Assembly (NCBI RefSeq): GCF_026262505.1
Contig: NC_067204.1
Coordinates: 14,402,522-14,466,521, forward strand
Source: Trichomonas vaginalis G3
Taxonomy: Eukaryota > Parabasalia > Trichomonadida > Trichomonadidae
Direction of reading: 5' to 3'
DNA: 64,000 nt
Positions 31,810 through 42,670 of this stretch are shown here, in pieces (positions within the stretch are counted from its first letter, which is position 1; each line of letters opens with the position of its first letter). Position numbers and translations under genes: made by a program. Under the pieces are notes generated by a model. That model saw only the letters and a list, made by a program, of their open reading frames with translations, had not been told where the DNA came from and did no database searches.

Positions 31810-32894
31810 TTATTTTTCTAGTGCGCAATTCTGTATTGAAACAAAATTTAGTAATGCTATTTGAAAGAGATTACAAATATTGGTAAAATTGATAAAAATT
31901 TTAATTTTACAGTTGCACTTACCACTTTTTGACATGCTCTCAATTTTTTTGACAAATGGGCTTTGAAACTGGGATTATTTGCAGATCTCATATAATATTA
32001 TGACATTGAATAACATGCTCATATGAATGTTAAATTGAAATACAAAAATTTGGTTTATATTACTGTAAAATCAACTTCAGTTGATAAAGAGTGTCAAAAA
32101 AATTGGTAGAAAAACTTTGAGGATTAAGCTAAGAACTCGGAAGGAAGATAAAAAGGTACAATTACTTGATAAACGTAGGAGGTATATAAGTCCATGTGAA
32201 GGAGATATAATAATATTGTATGTCCGAATCAAAGAAAATAAAATATGCTCATTAATTTCATGCAGACATTTCTTTTTTGGAAAATATTTTGTATCTTTTT
32301 TTTAATAAGTAAAAAGTTATAAATTTATTCTTTTTGCATCGACATTGATTTTTTCATTCACAAACCCTTTTAATACATCATCTTTATAATACAATTTTAT
32401 GAAAAATATTTTTAAAAGTTTTATTCAACCGTTGACATCACAAAATAGGAATTACATCAACTTGAAAATTTCAGCTCAACAATTTTAAGGTCGATGTAGA
32501 TCACGAATTAAAATTAACGGCGCAGATACAATTTTCTGACATCTTCTCACAGGTTGAAATTATAAGCATCTATTCACTCTATGTATTTTATCAGGCAAGT
32601 CTTCATTGATGCATAATATATCAATAGAGGATGTCTGTAAGCGGTAATTCTAAACTAAACTATATATATATAAAGGTTTTTCACGGGGTGCAAAAAATGC
32701 GCAAAAACGATTATTTAAAATTGAATTTCCGCGTTTTTTGCATATTTGAAATTTTTTGGAGTTGACCATTATTAAAAATCAAATCCATTAATAAAGAATA
32801 GCAACAGTTGCATATGTGAAAAAAAATATAATGATAAGATTTTATTTATAAATATAGGAAATTATCAATATAACACAATGTATATAAGATATAA
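31810..32894. other. intergenic region with element and gene debris
   Basis: A TTAA-family element end is at about 31913-31940 (AGTTGCACTTACCACTTTTT, then GACATGC). A 27-bp match to gene E (AACGTAGGAGGTA region) lies near 32173. A hairpin with arms TGCAAAAAATGCGC / GCGTTTTTTGCA is near 32697-32742. No gene is supported; this is the 3' flank of the ABCA remnant. Confidence 0.45.
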
Positions 32895-33887
32895 TTAATG
32901 AGTTTGAACTTTAGCTTCATCTGCCTGGATTAACTTAAGTTGCATATCTTCAAGTTGTTCCACAGACAAAGAATATGTCTTCAGACCAATTTGATCTTTT
33001 TTATCATTCAAAGCGTGGAGTAACTTTGGAATTTCATCACAAACAGGGAAAGTCAAAATATCATCTCTTTCTTCACTAACAACTGCTTCTGGAATTATTG
33101 ACTTAACGAATTCAGCGATTTCCTTGCAATCAACGCCATCATTTGGTACAACTCCCAAAACATGACCACATTTGTGTTCATGTCTTAATTCAGTTGATGT
33201 TCCACAGAACTTCAATTGTCCACTTGATGCAATAAACAATTTTGAAGAAACAGCTTCTGCTTCTTCCAAAGCATGTGATGTAACAATGGAAGTTGTATCC
33301 TTAAGAGAAGCAATCATCTTCCAAATCAATTGTCTCGCCTGTACATCGACACCTGCTGTTGGTTCATTCATAATAACTAAAGGAGGATTTCTTAATAATG
33401 ACATAGCGATGCAAAGTTTTCTCTTTTGTCCACCAGATACATCTCCTGCTCTGTTATCCATCATATGTGTTAATTGGAGCTGAGAACCAAAGAATTCGAC
33501 AGCTTGGTCGATCTGATCTCTTGGAACTCCTCTAAATGCTCCAAACAAATACAAATGCTCGCGAACACTCAATAAATTAATAATAGCATTTCCTTGGAAA
33601 CAAACGCCCAAATAATGCTGCATTTCTTTAAATCTGTCCGCCTCATTTCCTCCAAGAATATTAATCTTTCCTTCATCAGGTTCAATAGCTCCTGCTAAAA
33701 TATTAATAAGTGTTGATTTGCCAGCACCATTTGGACCAATCATTACAATGACTTCCCCGTGATTGATGTAAAAGTCAACATTATCAAGTGCAGTGACTTC
33801 TTCTCCTTGTGCTTTAAACACTTTCTTTAGTCCTTTTACTCTGACAAATTCACTTACTTCTGCATTAACTTTTGATGTTTGTAACAA
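32895..33887 (-). pseudogene. 5'-truncated ABCA-type transporter (nucleotide-binding domain only)
   Basis: The frame encodes a complete ABC nucleotide-binding domain of the A subfamily: Walker A GPNGAGKST (about residues 51-59 counted from the frame's TTG), Q-loop (VCFQGN), signature VSGGQKRKLCIAMSL, H-loop (TSHALEEAEAV) and the C-terminal ABCA regulatory region. The Walker B aspartate is replaced by Asn (LVIMNEPTAGVD). Family members carry membrane spans before this domain; here they are absent. The frame opens with TTG directly after a TGA, exactly where an inverted repeat (33887-34247) begins, and the first ATG lies inside the domain. I conclude that a rearrangement removed the 5' half. 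The family moves lipids across membranes; this copy should not. Confidence 0.85.
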
Positions 33888-34247
33888 TCATTTCCAGTTT
33901 AAAGAATAGAAATTCCGAGTTACAACACGCTGCCCTCCTTTAGCTCCAAATAGGCAGCTCCCCTCCACTTGGAGGTGGAGATAAAAATTTCTACCATTTT
34001 ACCATTAGAAAAATTGATCCTTGGAGGATTGTGCTGTTGATGCCCCTGAAATAAGTAAAATCATCATCTGTTGGAGTTTTACTTTCAAATGAACAAAATT
34101 TATCAATGAAAATGTTATTTTTAATAGAACCATCTATGCGTACTGTACCTGGACCTTTGTTGAAAACTTTCCATTCCACACGTTGCAACATGATTAGAGT
34201 TAATTTTGAGTAGTTTACATATCGTCGCCTGGGCACCCTTAAAATAT
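33887..34247. repeat. right copy of the inverted duplicated segment
   Basis: This is the longer partner of 28937-29213, in opposite orientation. It carries the 3' part of an FHA-like gene with its downstream region. Its edge at 33887 coincides with the first codon of the truncated ABCA frame. Confidence 0.85.
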
Positions 34248-34275
34248 TGAATTTCCTAATTTGCAACATTTTCAT
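33991..34275 (-). pseudogene. C-terminal fragment of a possible FHA-domain protein
   Basis: The 94-codon frame ends in a pattern like the last strands of an FHA domain (VEWKVFNKGPGTVRIDG, then INSTILQGSIFLMVKW). That resembles the microspherule-protein-like FHA ends common in trichomonads. The N-terminal part of an FHA domain is missing, the first 20 codons do not fit, and a second copy of the same end lies at 28937-29213. I take it as a duplicated gene end, not a working gene. The FHA assignment is tentative because only the last third of the fold is present. Confidence 0.5.
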
Positions 34276-34807
34276 ATGTGCGATTTTGCAAATTTGAAAA
34301 CATTAGAAATGAATGATTATTTCCCTTTTTTTGCATCAATATAGGTCTTAAATTTTTATGTGATGCAACAAGCAGTCCAGTTTTTCGATGTGATTTATGA
34401 GATTATTATATATATTGCTGATAAGGAATAAAAGTAACCGCTTAAAATCGAATTTTGAGCATGATTTATTTATGAAATTATTTGATCATTGAATTTTCGG
34501 CGATTTAAATGGATTAATTCACAGTTCAATATAACTAAAATTGATGTATGATATTAGTTTAAAAACGATTCAAAATTGCAACCGAAAATGGTCAAAAATA
34601 AGTCACGAAAATATGAAATTTAGTTAGCTAATTTGATTTAATTAAAGACGGCGAAAAAAGTGCTTCGCTGCGCGCCGATATAAGCTGACAAATGGAGGAA
34701 TTATGCCATAAGGTAGGAAACTTGTAGTCCCTGACTCTTTTCAGGTCAGAGAATGTAGGAAAAGCTTTTGACATTCAGTCTCAAAGTTTGATAGGGAAAA
34801 TTAAAGT
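34276..34807. other. intergenic region with a single hairpin repeat
   Basis: At about 34670-34765 a unit resembling the tandem repeats of 22.8-23.1 kb is found, including TTATGCCATAAGGTAG, ACTTGTAGTCCCTGAC and the stem CCTGAC...GTCAGAG. The sequence just before it (CTTCGCTGCGCGCCGATA) is unusually G+C rich for the window. No gene is seen. Confidence 0.45.
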
Positions 34808-34817
34808 AAAAGTGACA
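34808..34817 (+). promoter_or_regulatory. AAAAGTGACA box before the Myb/SANT gene
   Basis: The box ends one base before the ATG at 34819. The same ten bases in gene orientation precede the starts at 36748, 39261, 49353 and 61462. Confidence 0.55.
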
Positions 34818-34818
34818 A

Positions 34819-35217
34819 ATGAGCGAAAAATCAGAACTTGAAACTTTTTATTTCGCTCAGAGCTTAGAACCACAATTTCTTAAATACAACGAAATATTAT
34901 CTGCATATTCTCTTTTTATCAAGCTAAATTCGGAAAAAAATCAAGGAATCAATCAAACATCTAAACTCATCAAAGGAGACTTAGAAGTTTCACAATCATC
35001 AAATAATCCTTGGACTTCTCTCGAATTAGAATCACTAATACAAGGCATAAATATATATGGTATTGGAAATTGGGGTTCAATACGTAAAACTTTTCGCGAA
35101 ATTTTTAATGAAAACCAACGAACTCGTGATGATCTAGCCAACAAATGGTATTCTCTCATCAGAAAATCAAAATATAAAAGATTGGATATCAATGAAATGG
35201 CGAAAGGCATTGATTAA
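34819..35217 (+). CDS. Myb/SANT-domain DNA-binding protein
   Basis: The 132-residue protein carries one C-terminal Myb-like domain (PWTSLELESLIQGINIYGIG, then NWGSIRKTFREIF, then DLANKWYSLIRKSKY) with the three spaced aromatic residues of the fold. The extended loop and the final NKWYSLIRK recall telomere-repeat-binding and SMRT/TRF-type Myb domains, in which one domain suffices for DNA binding. The N-terminal 60 residues show no known domain. Trichomonads have a large Myb family, including regulators of adhesion genes; this one's target is unknown. The AAAAGTGACA box one base before the ATG supports the start. Confidence 0.82.
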   Translation: MSEKSELETFYFAQSLEPQFLKYNEILSAYSLFIKLNSEKNQGINQTSKLIKGDLEVSQSSNNPWTSLELESLIQGINIYGIGNWGSIRKTFREIFNENQRTRDDLANKWYSLIRKSKYKRLDINEMAKGID

Positions 35218-36735
35218 TAATCACATTTTAATATCTTATGCATTCATAGAAAAATACAAGTCTTTTTAATAAATTATTAATGAAATTTTTTTTTCACCTG
35301 ATTCAAATTAGCAAATTTGATCAAATCCACACAATTGATTCTCTATACAGTTATAACACAATCAAGTAGCTCCTTGATTTTCGTTTAGTTCTAAAGATTC
35401 CATCAAAATCAACTTTATCGTTTAAAGTTTCATTTATTCGAATAGTTTATAAATCATGCCATCAATTCAAATACATTCTCGTATAAGTTTTTCGAAAAAA
35501 TCTAATTTGTTCAAATATTACTGTACATTAATATAGTTTCCGTGCTACTTATCAATACATACTTCCTATTAATGTGTAGCAATCTCTTTCTCATTCATAT
35601 GATCACAGATTTTAACTAAATAATTGATCATAAGAAAGAGCGTTATCCTTTTGCTGTTGATTCAGATATACTTATGTATTTTGATACTAGTTGAATAAAA
35701 CAGTTAAATTTTTTTTGTATTTTTTTTTATTTTTCTGAAGATAAGCTTGATTGATGTATGTGTTTCAAAATGATTGAAATAGATGAAGAGATTCATACGC
35801 TTTTATTGAATACATGAATTTTAGTTAAAAATGATTAAAATATCACCTAAAGCTTTTGCCATATTCTCAATACATGAATCACACTTGCCAGGATAAGTTA
35901 TTATATGAATATCATGAAATATGTCAATAAAAATAAATTATAATATAATAATAATCCAAAATATTCAAATCATATAATGGAAAAAAGACAAACTTTAGAA
36001 CAAGCATCAAAAATAAATAATGTTTATTATTCCAAAATTTTTTCATTTTGCAAATTTTCATGGGGAATTCATATATCTTCTCTTGATTTTCAAATTTTTG
36101 AATCTTTTTTGGAATTTTAAATGAAGAATTGAGAAACCTAATATAGATGACTGTTATCTCATATGTGAATATATTTGTTTTTTTTCACAGTTTGGAATTT
36201 TCTCTTGTTTAATGACGAAATTGAGTTTCTATTCCAGGTTTAGATAGCATATTTAAGGACAGATTACACAAATTTATATTTTCATCATTATGGTATATTG
36301 AAATAGGAGACTCTCAATATTACAATGTCTTTCTTAGGATTCCAAATGTATTCAAAATTCCTGAAACTACAATTTCTGTAGTTTCTAGCCACATATAGGA
36401 AGCAATACACAAATGTCTAGTAGGTAGTATATCGTTTTATCTCACAAATGAGCATCTTAGGAAAATTTCTAGATACTTTTTCAAAACATATAATAGCGCA
36501 AAATCTATTCTATAAAACCGATTGATAGTACAAATACGTTTATTTGCAGGTCATAGAATCGAATATTAATTTTAATAATATTATCTCGAAATCGCTCTTG
36601 CAGTTTTCTTCCATTCTTCGTCTATTAGTCATAGAGTATCTACATAGTGTAAATCCGTTACCAAAATCAAGAAAGCATCGTTTTACCCAATCCAAAGGTT
36701 GGCAAAATAAAATTTTTCTAAAATTTCATCATCAA
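35218..36735. other. 1.5-kb A+T-rich intergenic region
   Basis: About 36000-36180 resembles the middle of the dispersed repeat at 6480-6930 (shared CAAATTTTTGAATCTTTTTT-like and TTTTGGAATTTT stretches). Nothing else is recognised. Reading upstream of the pseudokinase ATG as coding is possible only from a TTG and adds unlikely sequence. Confidence 0.45.
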
Positions 36736-36745
36736 AAAAGTGACA
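36736..36745 (+). promoter_or_regulatory. AAAAGTGACA box deciding the pseudokinase start
   Basis: The box stands two bases before the ATG at 36748, inside a longer frame that begins with TTG at 36544. Because the same box precedes other starts at the same distance, I place the real start at 36748. Confidence 0.6.
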
Positions 36746-36747
36746 AA

Positions 36748-37689
36748 ATGCAAGTAAATGATTATCTTGGACTTTTTGAGACACTTGAGCTCTATGATGC
36801 CAGTGCATTTTCTCGTACTTTCAATGCTGTTGAAGCAGAAAGTGATAGACAAGTATCAATTTTAATTTATTATAAAAATTTCCCAAGAGAACAGATTGTC
36901 AGTATTCAACCTCCAGATATTGATTTCATAGGACTCACAACAGTTTACGATATCACCGAAGATCAAGATTTTATTGTTGTTCCTCAGCAAATCGTTCCTG
37001 CAGGCGATTTAATTACAAATTTACTTCCAAATCCAATTCTTTCCGAGAGATACATATCTACAATTGCATTCTGCTTACTTCATACATTAAGAGTTTTGCA
37101 TTCAAATAATATAATTGTTCGTAATTTATCTGTTTATAATATTATGTTATCAAATGAACAATCATGCCCATTCAAAATCAAAAATTTCTATCTAGCAAAG
37201 ATACTTGATGTTCAAATTCAATCACATATTCTTGAATACGATGATTTTCCAGCTCCAGAAGTTTTGGAGAGCAAACCATACGGACCTCCATCAGATATTT
37301 GGTCGTTGGGGTGCATATTATATTTACTACTCAGAGGACTTCCTCCATATCCATTTACAAAGAAAAATGATGCGACATACATCAAAGAACACCCAATCGT
37401 CTTTGATGATGATGTTTGGTCAACAATATCTGAAGATGCACGTGAAATTGTTCAAGGAATGCTCCAATTAGATCCACAAAGAAGATCTACTGTTGATGAC
37501 CTTCTAGAAACAGCCTGGATCAATGGAAACTGTTCCGAATCAATTATTGAAGATGCTCAATCTGATCTACAGGCATCTCTGATGACAATTAGACTCCAAA
37601 GATCAATTGCAGCTGCAAGTTCGATTGAAGTGTTTAAATCTTTCAATCGCCAAAAGGTTTTATATAATTCTAATGAAGGTAAAAAATAA
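36748..37689 (+). CDS. protein pseudokinase, CAMK/AGC-like fold
   Basis: The 313-residue product has a recognisable kinase fold with an intact C-lobe scaffold (APE at 169-171, DIWSLGCILYLLLRGLPPYP at 183-202, and RRSTVDDLLETAWI). All catalytic signatures are altered. There is no glycine-rich loop, and the ATP-binding Lys of VAIK reads VSIL (L39). The HRD motif reads VRN with Asn126 in place of the catalytic Asp (VRNLSVYNIML), and DFG reads NFY (Asn146). It should therefore not transfer phosphate and probably acts as a scaffold or allosteric partner. The protein starts right after its promoter box and has a helical tail rich in Ser and Ala. Trichomonad genomes carry many such degraded kinases. 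Confidence 0.87.
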   Translation: MQVNDYLGLFETLELYDASAFSRTFNAVEAESDRQVSILIYYKNFPREQIVSIQPPDIDFIGLTTVYDITEDQDFIVVPQQIVPAGDLITNLLPNPILSERYISTIAFCLLHTLRVLHSNNIIVRNLSVYNIMLSNEQSCPFKIKNFYLAKILDVQIQSHILEYDDFPAPEVLESKPYGPPSDIWSLGCILYLLLRGLPPYPFTKKNDATYIKEHPIVFDDDVWSTISEDAREIVQGMLQLDPQRRSTVDDLLETAWINGNCSESIIEDAQSDLQASLMTIRLQRSIAAASSIEVFKSFNRQKVLYNSNEGKK

Positions 37690-38268
37690 TGTTTGTTATT
37701 CATATTAAAATCATCTATTTTTTTTCTCTGAATTAAAAATATCGAAATTTAAGAGTGAAAAAACACAATACAATGATAGAATTATATAATTCAAAAACAC
37801 CAATAAATGTTATATAAATGAAATAGCAAAAAGAGACTTGTGAAACATATAAATTTGTCCCTATTAACTTTTTTTGTAATGACCAATATATACTTATGAA
37901 AGATATCAATACACCACTTCTTGTAGATAGTCAAAGACATTCCAGCATTGTTATGTGTACAGATATATAGAAAAAGGATTTAATTATTTTCATTTAAGAC
38001 TCTGTAACTTTTCGAAAACATAAGTCGTCTTAATTTAAAAGTATTGGTACTCGCATTTTTCGTTGAATTTTTTGAATTTTAATTGTATCATATATTATAA
38101 TATTAATATCTGAAACTTATTATGAAAATCAGATGAAATGAGCTTGCTTTCTAAGATTTCTTTGATCGGATTAGGAACCTTATAATCCGAAATTGATGCC
38201 TAAAAATTTTTATAATTTCTTGAAACTCTATATACTTTATGACAAACAAAATACAAAACAGTCTATAT
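37690..38268. other. intergenic region between convergent genes
   Basis: About 580 bp, A+T rich, with no gene or repeat recognised. Confidence 0.5.
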
Positions 38269-39261
38269 TTATGAGTCAGAGAGAAAATCTCTCCGACAGA
38301 TTGGACATTGACTATGAAGTGCTGCCCAAGCTTCAATACATTCAATATGAAATATATGCATGCATTTAAGTTTAACACTGTCAGTTGTGGTCAGGCTTTG
38401 CCGACAGATTAAGCAAACTTCATCTTTGACTTCATCTTCGGATGGCCTCTTGTACTCCTGACGTAAATTATTAAGAAGACTTCGTTCAGTTAAGTAATCA
38501 CGAACAATTAGAAAAGCTTTTCCAAGAGTATAATATGCGGACATCCCAAAATGTAATGGTAAGTAACCCGAGAGTAAATGATCTATAAAGAAATAAACTG
38601 ATAAAGCGCAAAGGGATAAATATAAAATTACGTCACTAATGATTTGAATATTTCCTGTTTGATCAATAAAAACAAAGCAATGCTGTATAATTGATTGTAA
38701 GCAAAACATTATTGACGATATAATGATGAAACTCATGAACATTACGAATGGATTATATACAGTCTGTAAAAATAAGTAAATTCTTCTATAAATTATGCAG
38801 AAAAATATTATGCATGCGAATTGAAGGACAAACAAGTTACGATGAAATGAAAATTTTTGAAATCTCGGATGCAAACTTAAATATTTCACTCGAAAACTTA
38901 GAATGTAACTTAAATACAACAGGTCAACTATGTCAAATAATACAAGAAATCTAAAAAGTGTATCTGTATTGTAATGAATCATTCCTAGAAGAAGGAAAAC
39001 GGCCAAATAGTAAGTAAAGGTCGAAATTTCTGTAATCTGTTCCATTGCTAAGGGTAGGATGAAATATTTATAGATTTTGTGGAGTGTTTTATAACTAATT
39101 GCCATTAATAGATTAGTTATAATAAAAATTGCTATCCAACTTTGTTGCAATCGCAAAACAAACTCGTCAACATTGCTAGAGTGGAACCATAGTTTGAGAA
39201 GTAGCGATAAGCAGACTGAAATCGAAATTATCATATAGTATTTTAATGATAATGTTTTCAT
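38269..39261 (-). CDS. HRD1/synoviolin-like multispan RING-H2 ubiquitin ligase
   Basis: The 330-residue product has about six hydrophobic spans over residues 1-250 and a C-terminal RING-H2 finger: CLIC, then CMHIFHIEC, then CPICRR, giving the C3-H2-C3 order. This is the plan of HRD1 and gp78, the ER ubiquitin ligases for misfolded proteins. The protein is short: the RING is almost the last element, without the long Pro-rich tail of animal HRD1. Its proposed partner, a SEL1L/HRD3-like protein, is encoded at 20591-22375. A transposon of 3.37 kb is inserted upstream, its edge only 35 bases before the ATG, yet the AAAAGTGACA box next to the ATG is preserved. Other multispan RING proteins cannot be excluded. 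Confidence 0.83.
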   Translation of the reverse strand: MKTLSLKYYMIISISVCLSLLLKLWFHSSNVDEFVLRLQQSWIAIFIITNLLMAISYKTLHKIYKYFILPLAMEQITEISTFTYYLAVFLLLGMIHYNTDTLFRFLVLFDIVDLLYLSYILSFRVKYLSLHPRFQKFSFHRNLFVLQFACIIFFCIIYRRIYLFLQTVYNPFVMFMSFIIISSIMFCLQSIIQHCFVFIDQTGNIQIISDVILYLSLCALSVYFFIDHLLSGYLPLHFGMSAYYTLGKAFLIVRDYLTERSLLNNLRQEYKRPSEDEVKDEVCLICRQSLTTTDSVKLKCMHIFHIECIEAWAALHSQCPICRRDFLSDS

Positions 39262-39267
39262 TCAGTC

Positions 39268-39277
39268 TGTCACTTTT
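39268..39277 (-). promoter_or_regulatory. AAAAGTGACA box before the HRD1-like gene
   Basis: Read on the minus strand, AAAAGTGACA ends six bases before the ATG. It lies between the start codon and the transposon edge at 39297, so the core promoter stayed with the gene. Confidence 0.55.
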
Positions 39278-40095
39278 ATTTTTAATTTGATTTTCAGAGG
39301 TAGGGCAACGATAGGTCAAAAAGGCTTCTCTGATAGATTTCCTTGCCTTTTGGATATGCTATAATATATAGCCTAGCATGATAGGATAAGATGTCAAAAA
39401 TTAGAACATAACTTAGGATCTTGAGAAAAATGAAAAACAAAAATTACATAAAAAAGAAAAATTTTATCTAATTTGTTTTTTTGGGCCGAATAAGTAATTT
39501 TATTGAATTTCAATACGACACATAGATTTTATTATTAGTAATAAATATAATGGTTTACTATTAACAAGAACCTAACTAATGAAATTTGATTTCAAATTGT
39601 ATATGTTCATAGATTACCAAAATATATTGCTATTTATGAGGATATAATATTGATTATTAGAATCGTATAAATTATAAATATACCATGAATATTGAATGAT
39701 TTCTTGTTCATAGGTAAAACGCGCTTTTATATGATTTAGACAGAGAATTTATGAGATGTAAATAACACAAGGTTTATATTGATATTTTCTAAAAATAAAT
39801 CGAAATTATAAACAATACATTTATTCATTGAAACTACTTGGACAAATATGAAACAAGCATTCAGGCAATACTTTTGAGACTTCAACGCATCTGATAATTT
39901 TTATATAACTTCACCTCTTATGCTTAGAGTGGAGGTATTGAGATCGTATAAGTATAGATGAGCTCACATTCAGATATGATGTGTGAACTTCTGTTTTCAC
40001 TGCAATTTTGAATCAGAATAAACTCAAAACAAGAATAAAATGATATACTCACTCTCTAAATGTGTTCGAGATTTAAAGTTGTATGAATAAAACGA

Positions 40096-40142
40096 TTCAT
40101 CTTTCGAAGCCTCCCATTTAATGAGAGACTTCGAAAGATGAA
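40096..40142. repeat. strong stem-loop inside the transposon
   Basis: TTCATCTTTCGAAG pairs with CTTCGAAAGATGAA over 14 bp around a loop containing CATTTAATGAGAG. The loop shares ATGAGAG with the tandem hairpin repeats at 22.8-23.1 kb. Confidence 0.7.
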
Positions 40143-40293
40143 TGTATTCATGTAGATGAAATACTATATATGACCATGTGTGATACTAAAGATATCAAAA
40201 TGTTCATTTTTAAGTGCAATAGAAGGGTTATCTCTCGTAAAATCTCAATTTAAGGAAGATTTAGAAAGAACTCCTTTCCTAAGTAGATAGTGT

Positions 40294-40563
40294 GTGGTTT
40301 CTGTCTTTTGGTTGATCAGGAACTATGAAATTAAGTCGGACAGAAAGAAGTTCTTTCCAAAACAGACTCCAAATGAGTTGTTCGAAAAGAACTTCCTTCT
40401 GTATATGGATAATTGTAGTTACCGCACTGAAGTATGTGATTGTGATGATGGAGTTCTCGATAAATCTAAAATCGGATTAAGATTAATTGAAAACTCAAGT
40501 AATTCTTTGAAATCTTGTGTTGTCTGGCACTATAATAACCAAAGAATGAGAATATTATGTTGA
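40294..40563 (+). pseudogene. open-frame fragment inside the transposon
   Basis: This 89-codon frame lacks a convincing ATG start and shows no domain I recognise (FFPKQTPNELFEKNFLLYMD, then CDCDDGVLD). Its base composition is less A+T rich than its surroundings, as real coding sequence would be. It may be the remnant of a gene carried by the element, perhaps a transposase piece or captured host sequence. I cannot tell which. Confidence 0.3.
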
Positions 40564-41165
40564 ATGATGAGTACGTGTGCTCGGCATTCGCCGAGCGAAT
40601 TGAGTTTAACGTACTATGAAAAGTGACAAATTTGGGCTTTTTTTCCTAGGGTTATGATCTCTTCCTTTCTGCTCAATACGACAGAAATGAAAGAATGAAT
40701 TTGTACTCCCTAATTGATTACTACAATCTGTATCTATCTTTAACATAGAATTAGCTGCATTGTGATTTATACTCCAGAATTATTCAATTTAAGATCAACC
40801 TCGTAAATTTTAATCATATTGCACCAATACTCCTACGTTGAGATAAGAACATGATTATACATACCAAAGCCCCATATTAAAAATCAAAATTTAGCACCTC
40901 CATTATGCAACCACATTATTCGTCGCAAATAAGTATATTTACGCATATTATGATGCATATTCACACAACTCGTATACATGAAAAGTTATTAAAATCAGAC
41001 AAAATTATTGCAATAAGGAAAAAAAAACAACTTTATTATATATGTTAGTAATGAATTACAAATATTTCTACAAAGAATGCTCAATACTTCATATAATCTT
41101 CGAATATTTCTTATTACAAGTTAATACATTTTGACTCGAACATGATAAACAAAAGCTGACACGCT

Positions 41166-41600
41166 GATTACTACATTTATGAAAATATAGTACGTTTCCA
41201 TTCATCTGTTTACTTGTTTTTGTTGGAATAAAATCATTTTTTTTTTCTTTCATGAAATAAGAATTTTGCTGCGAAAGCAATATCTCTAACAATAATTAAT
41301 ACATTACGTCAACTCTGGAATGAGTATTTATCAAATATGATATCAAAATCAAAAATTAGTTGTTTTTTATGAGTAAAAACGATGTAAATTGATTATTTGA
41401 CTAATTATCAAATACTTTGATTTTCCAAATTTTTTTCGAAATTGATTTTTTCATGTGAAAATTCAAATTGTTTAATTTCATTTTTGAAATTTTGAATTTT
41501 TTTTGGAATTTTGAGTTGATCAATTCAGCAGAATTGATAATGCTATTGCTTTAGGGCATACCACAAGGTGATGAATAAAAGGTGAACATTAACAAATTAT
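41166..41600. repeat. second copy of the dispersed repeat of 6480-6930
   Basis: It aligns in direct orientation with 6480-6930 over about 440 bp with many substitutions and small gaps. It is contained in the transposon, which suggests that the 6.5-kb copy is a piece of an older related element. Confidence 0.65.
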
Positions 41601-42670
41601 TTTAAATCACAAATATCATCCTCATCAACTTTAATTCTAAAAAGAACTGTACTGAATTATGAAAATGCATGATTTACATTATTAAAATCTTTGAATGAAA
41701 ATAGTACAAGATAAGTTTTTATTCATTTTTAATTAGATTTAAACGAAAAACTACTCCATATTAAAATTTAAGTCGAGAAATCGTATTTTGTTCTTATTTG
41801 TTAGCATTTTGTAGACATTCTAATCTTGAATTAATTTGTTACATGATATTATTAACAAATTTAACTGAAAAAATATGTTAATATGGAATAAACCATGATT
41901 ATATAAGCTATCAATGCTATATATACATATGTAAAAGATTCATATTAACTCAATTAACAAAAATGATAGATTTTCATAAAGGTTCAATCTAGGTTCGTCC
42001 GAAAATTTTGATTTTTATATAGAAGACATAGTTTCATATACATAATTAAATTTTCAAACAAATTTGATCATACCATTTATTAAGCAGGATAGTATATTAA
42101 TTACTATCAGTATAAAAATATAAAAATGATTATATTTAATTATTGCATAATTTAGTCAAAGAGTTATAAGCCTCAAGTGATCGTTATCACCTTCAATGCA
42201 CGTATACTTTATTGATTCATAGATATTTAATCTATGTTTGACATGTTGTTGTCGTCATTCGTTTTGTTCCCATTCTTCCTAAGTTAGAATTAGAGAATAC
42301 ACCATCCACATCATCTAATTTGGTCCTCAGCAATAGATTGGTTCATTTTGGAGGAGTCCCATCAGACAGTTTTCGAGCACCAAATATCAAATTTTAATGT
42401 ATACAAATCTTTAGTGATTTATCTCTTTTATGATGAGTAAAAGGTTTCTGCTCATCAACATTTGATTTCCGACATATATGATTTCTAATTGCAATTATTT
42501 ACTTTCTTTTTATAATCTAACTCTGTGACTCATACCATAAATTAATTATTGGAAAGTGTCAATATGTTTGGCACAACGCATGGCGGAAGATACCAAACCA
42601 TGCAGGGAATATGATACGTTTAAGATCTCCGAACTTTTTTTCCAAAAATTTTCTATCGTTGCCCTACCTC

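Larger units (their letters stand above)
39297..42670. mobile_element. 3.37-kb DNA transposon with 18-bp TIRs and 10-bp target duplication
   Basis: The ends are perfect inverted repeats of 18 bp, GAGGTAGGGCAACGATAG at 39297-39314 and its reverse complement at 42653-42670. They are flanked on both sides by the direct repeat TTGATTTTCA (39287-39296 and 42671-42680). A 9-11-bp duplication with a short TIR fits Mutator-like elements, known in trichomonads. Inside I find no intact transposase. An 89-codon frame (40294-40563), an AAAAGTGACA box near 40619, a hairpin at 40096-40142 and a dispersed repeat copy (41166-41600) are present, so the copy looks decayed or non-autonomous. The perfect target duplication argues against great age. 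Confidence 0.9.

Noticed and set aside
32081-32305. 74-codon plus-strand frame
   Set aside because: No recognisable domain; only a short DNA match to ankyrin gene E is present.
36544-36747. N-terminal extension of the pseudokinase
   Set aside because: It needs a TTG start and overlaps the AAAAGTGACA box that precedes the ATG at 36748.
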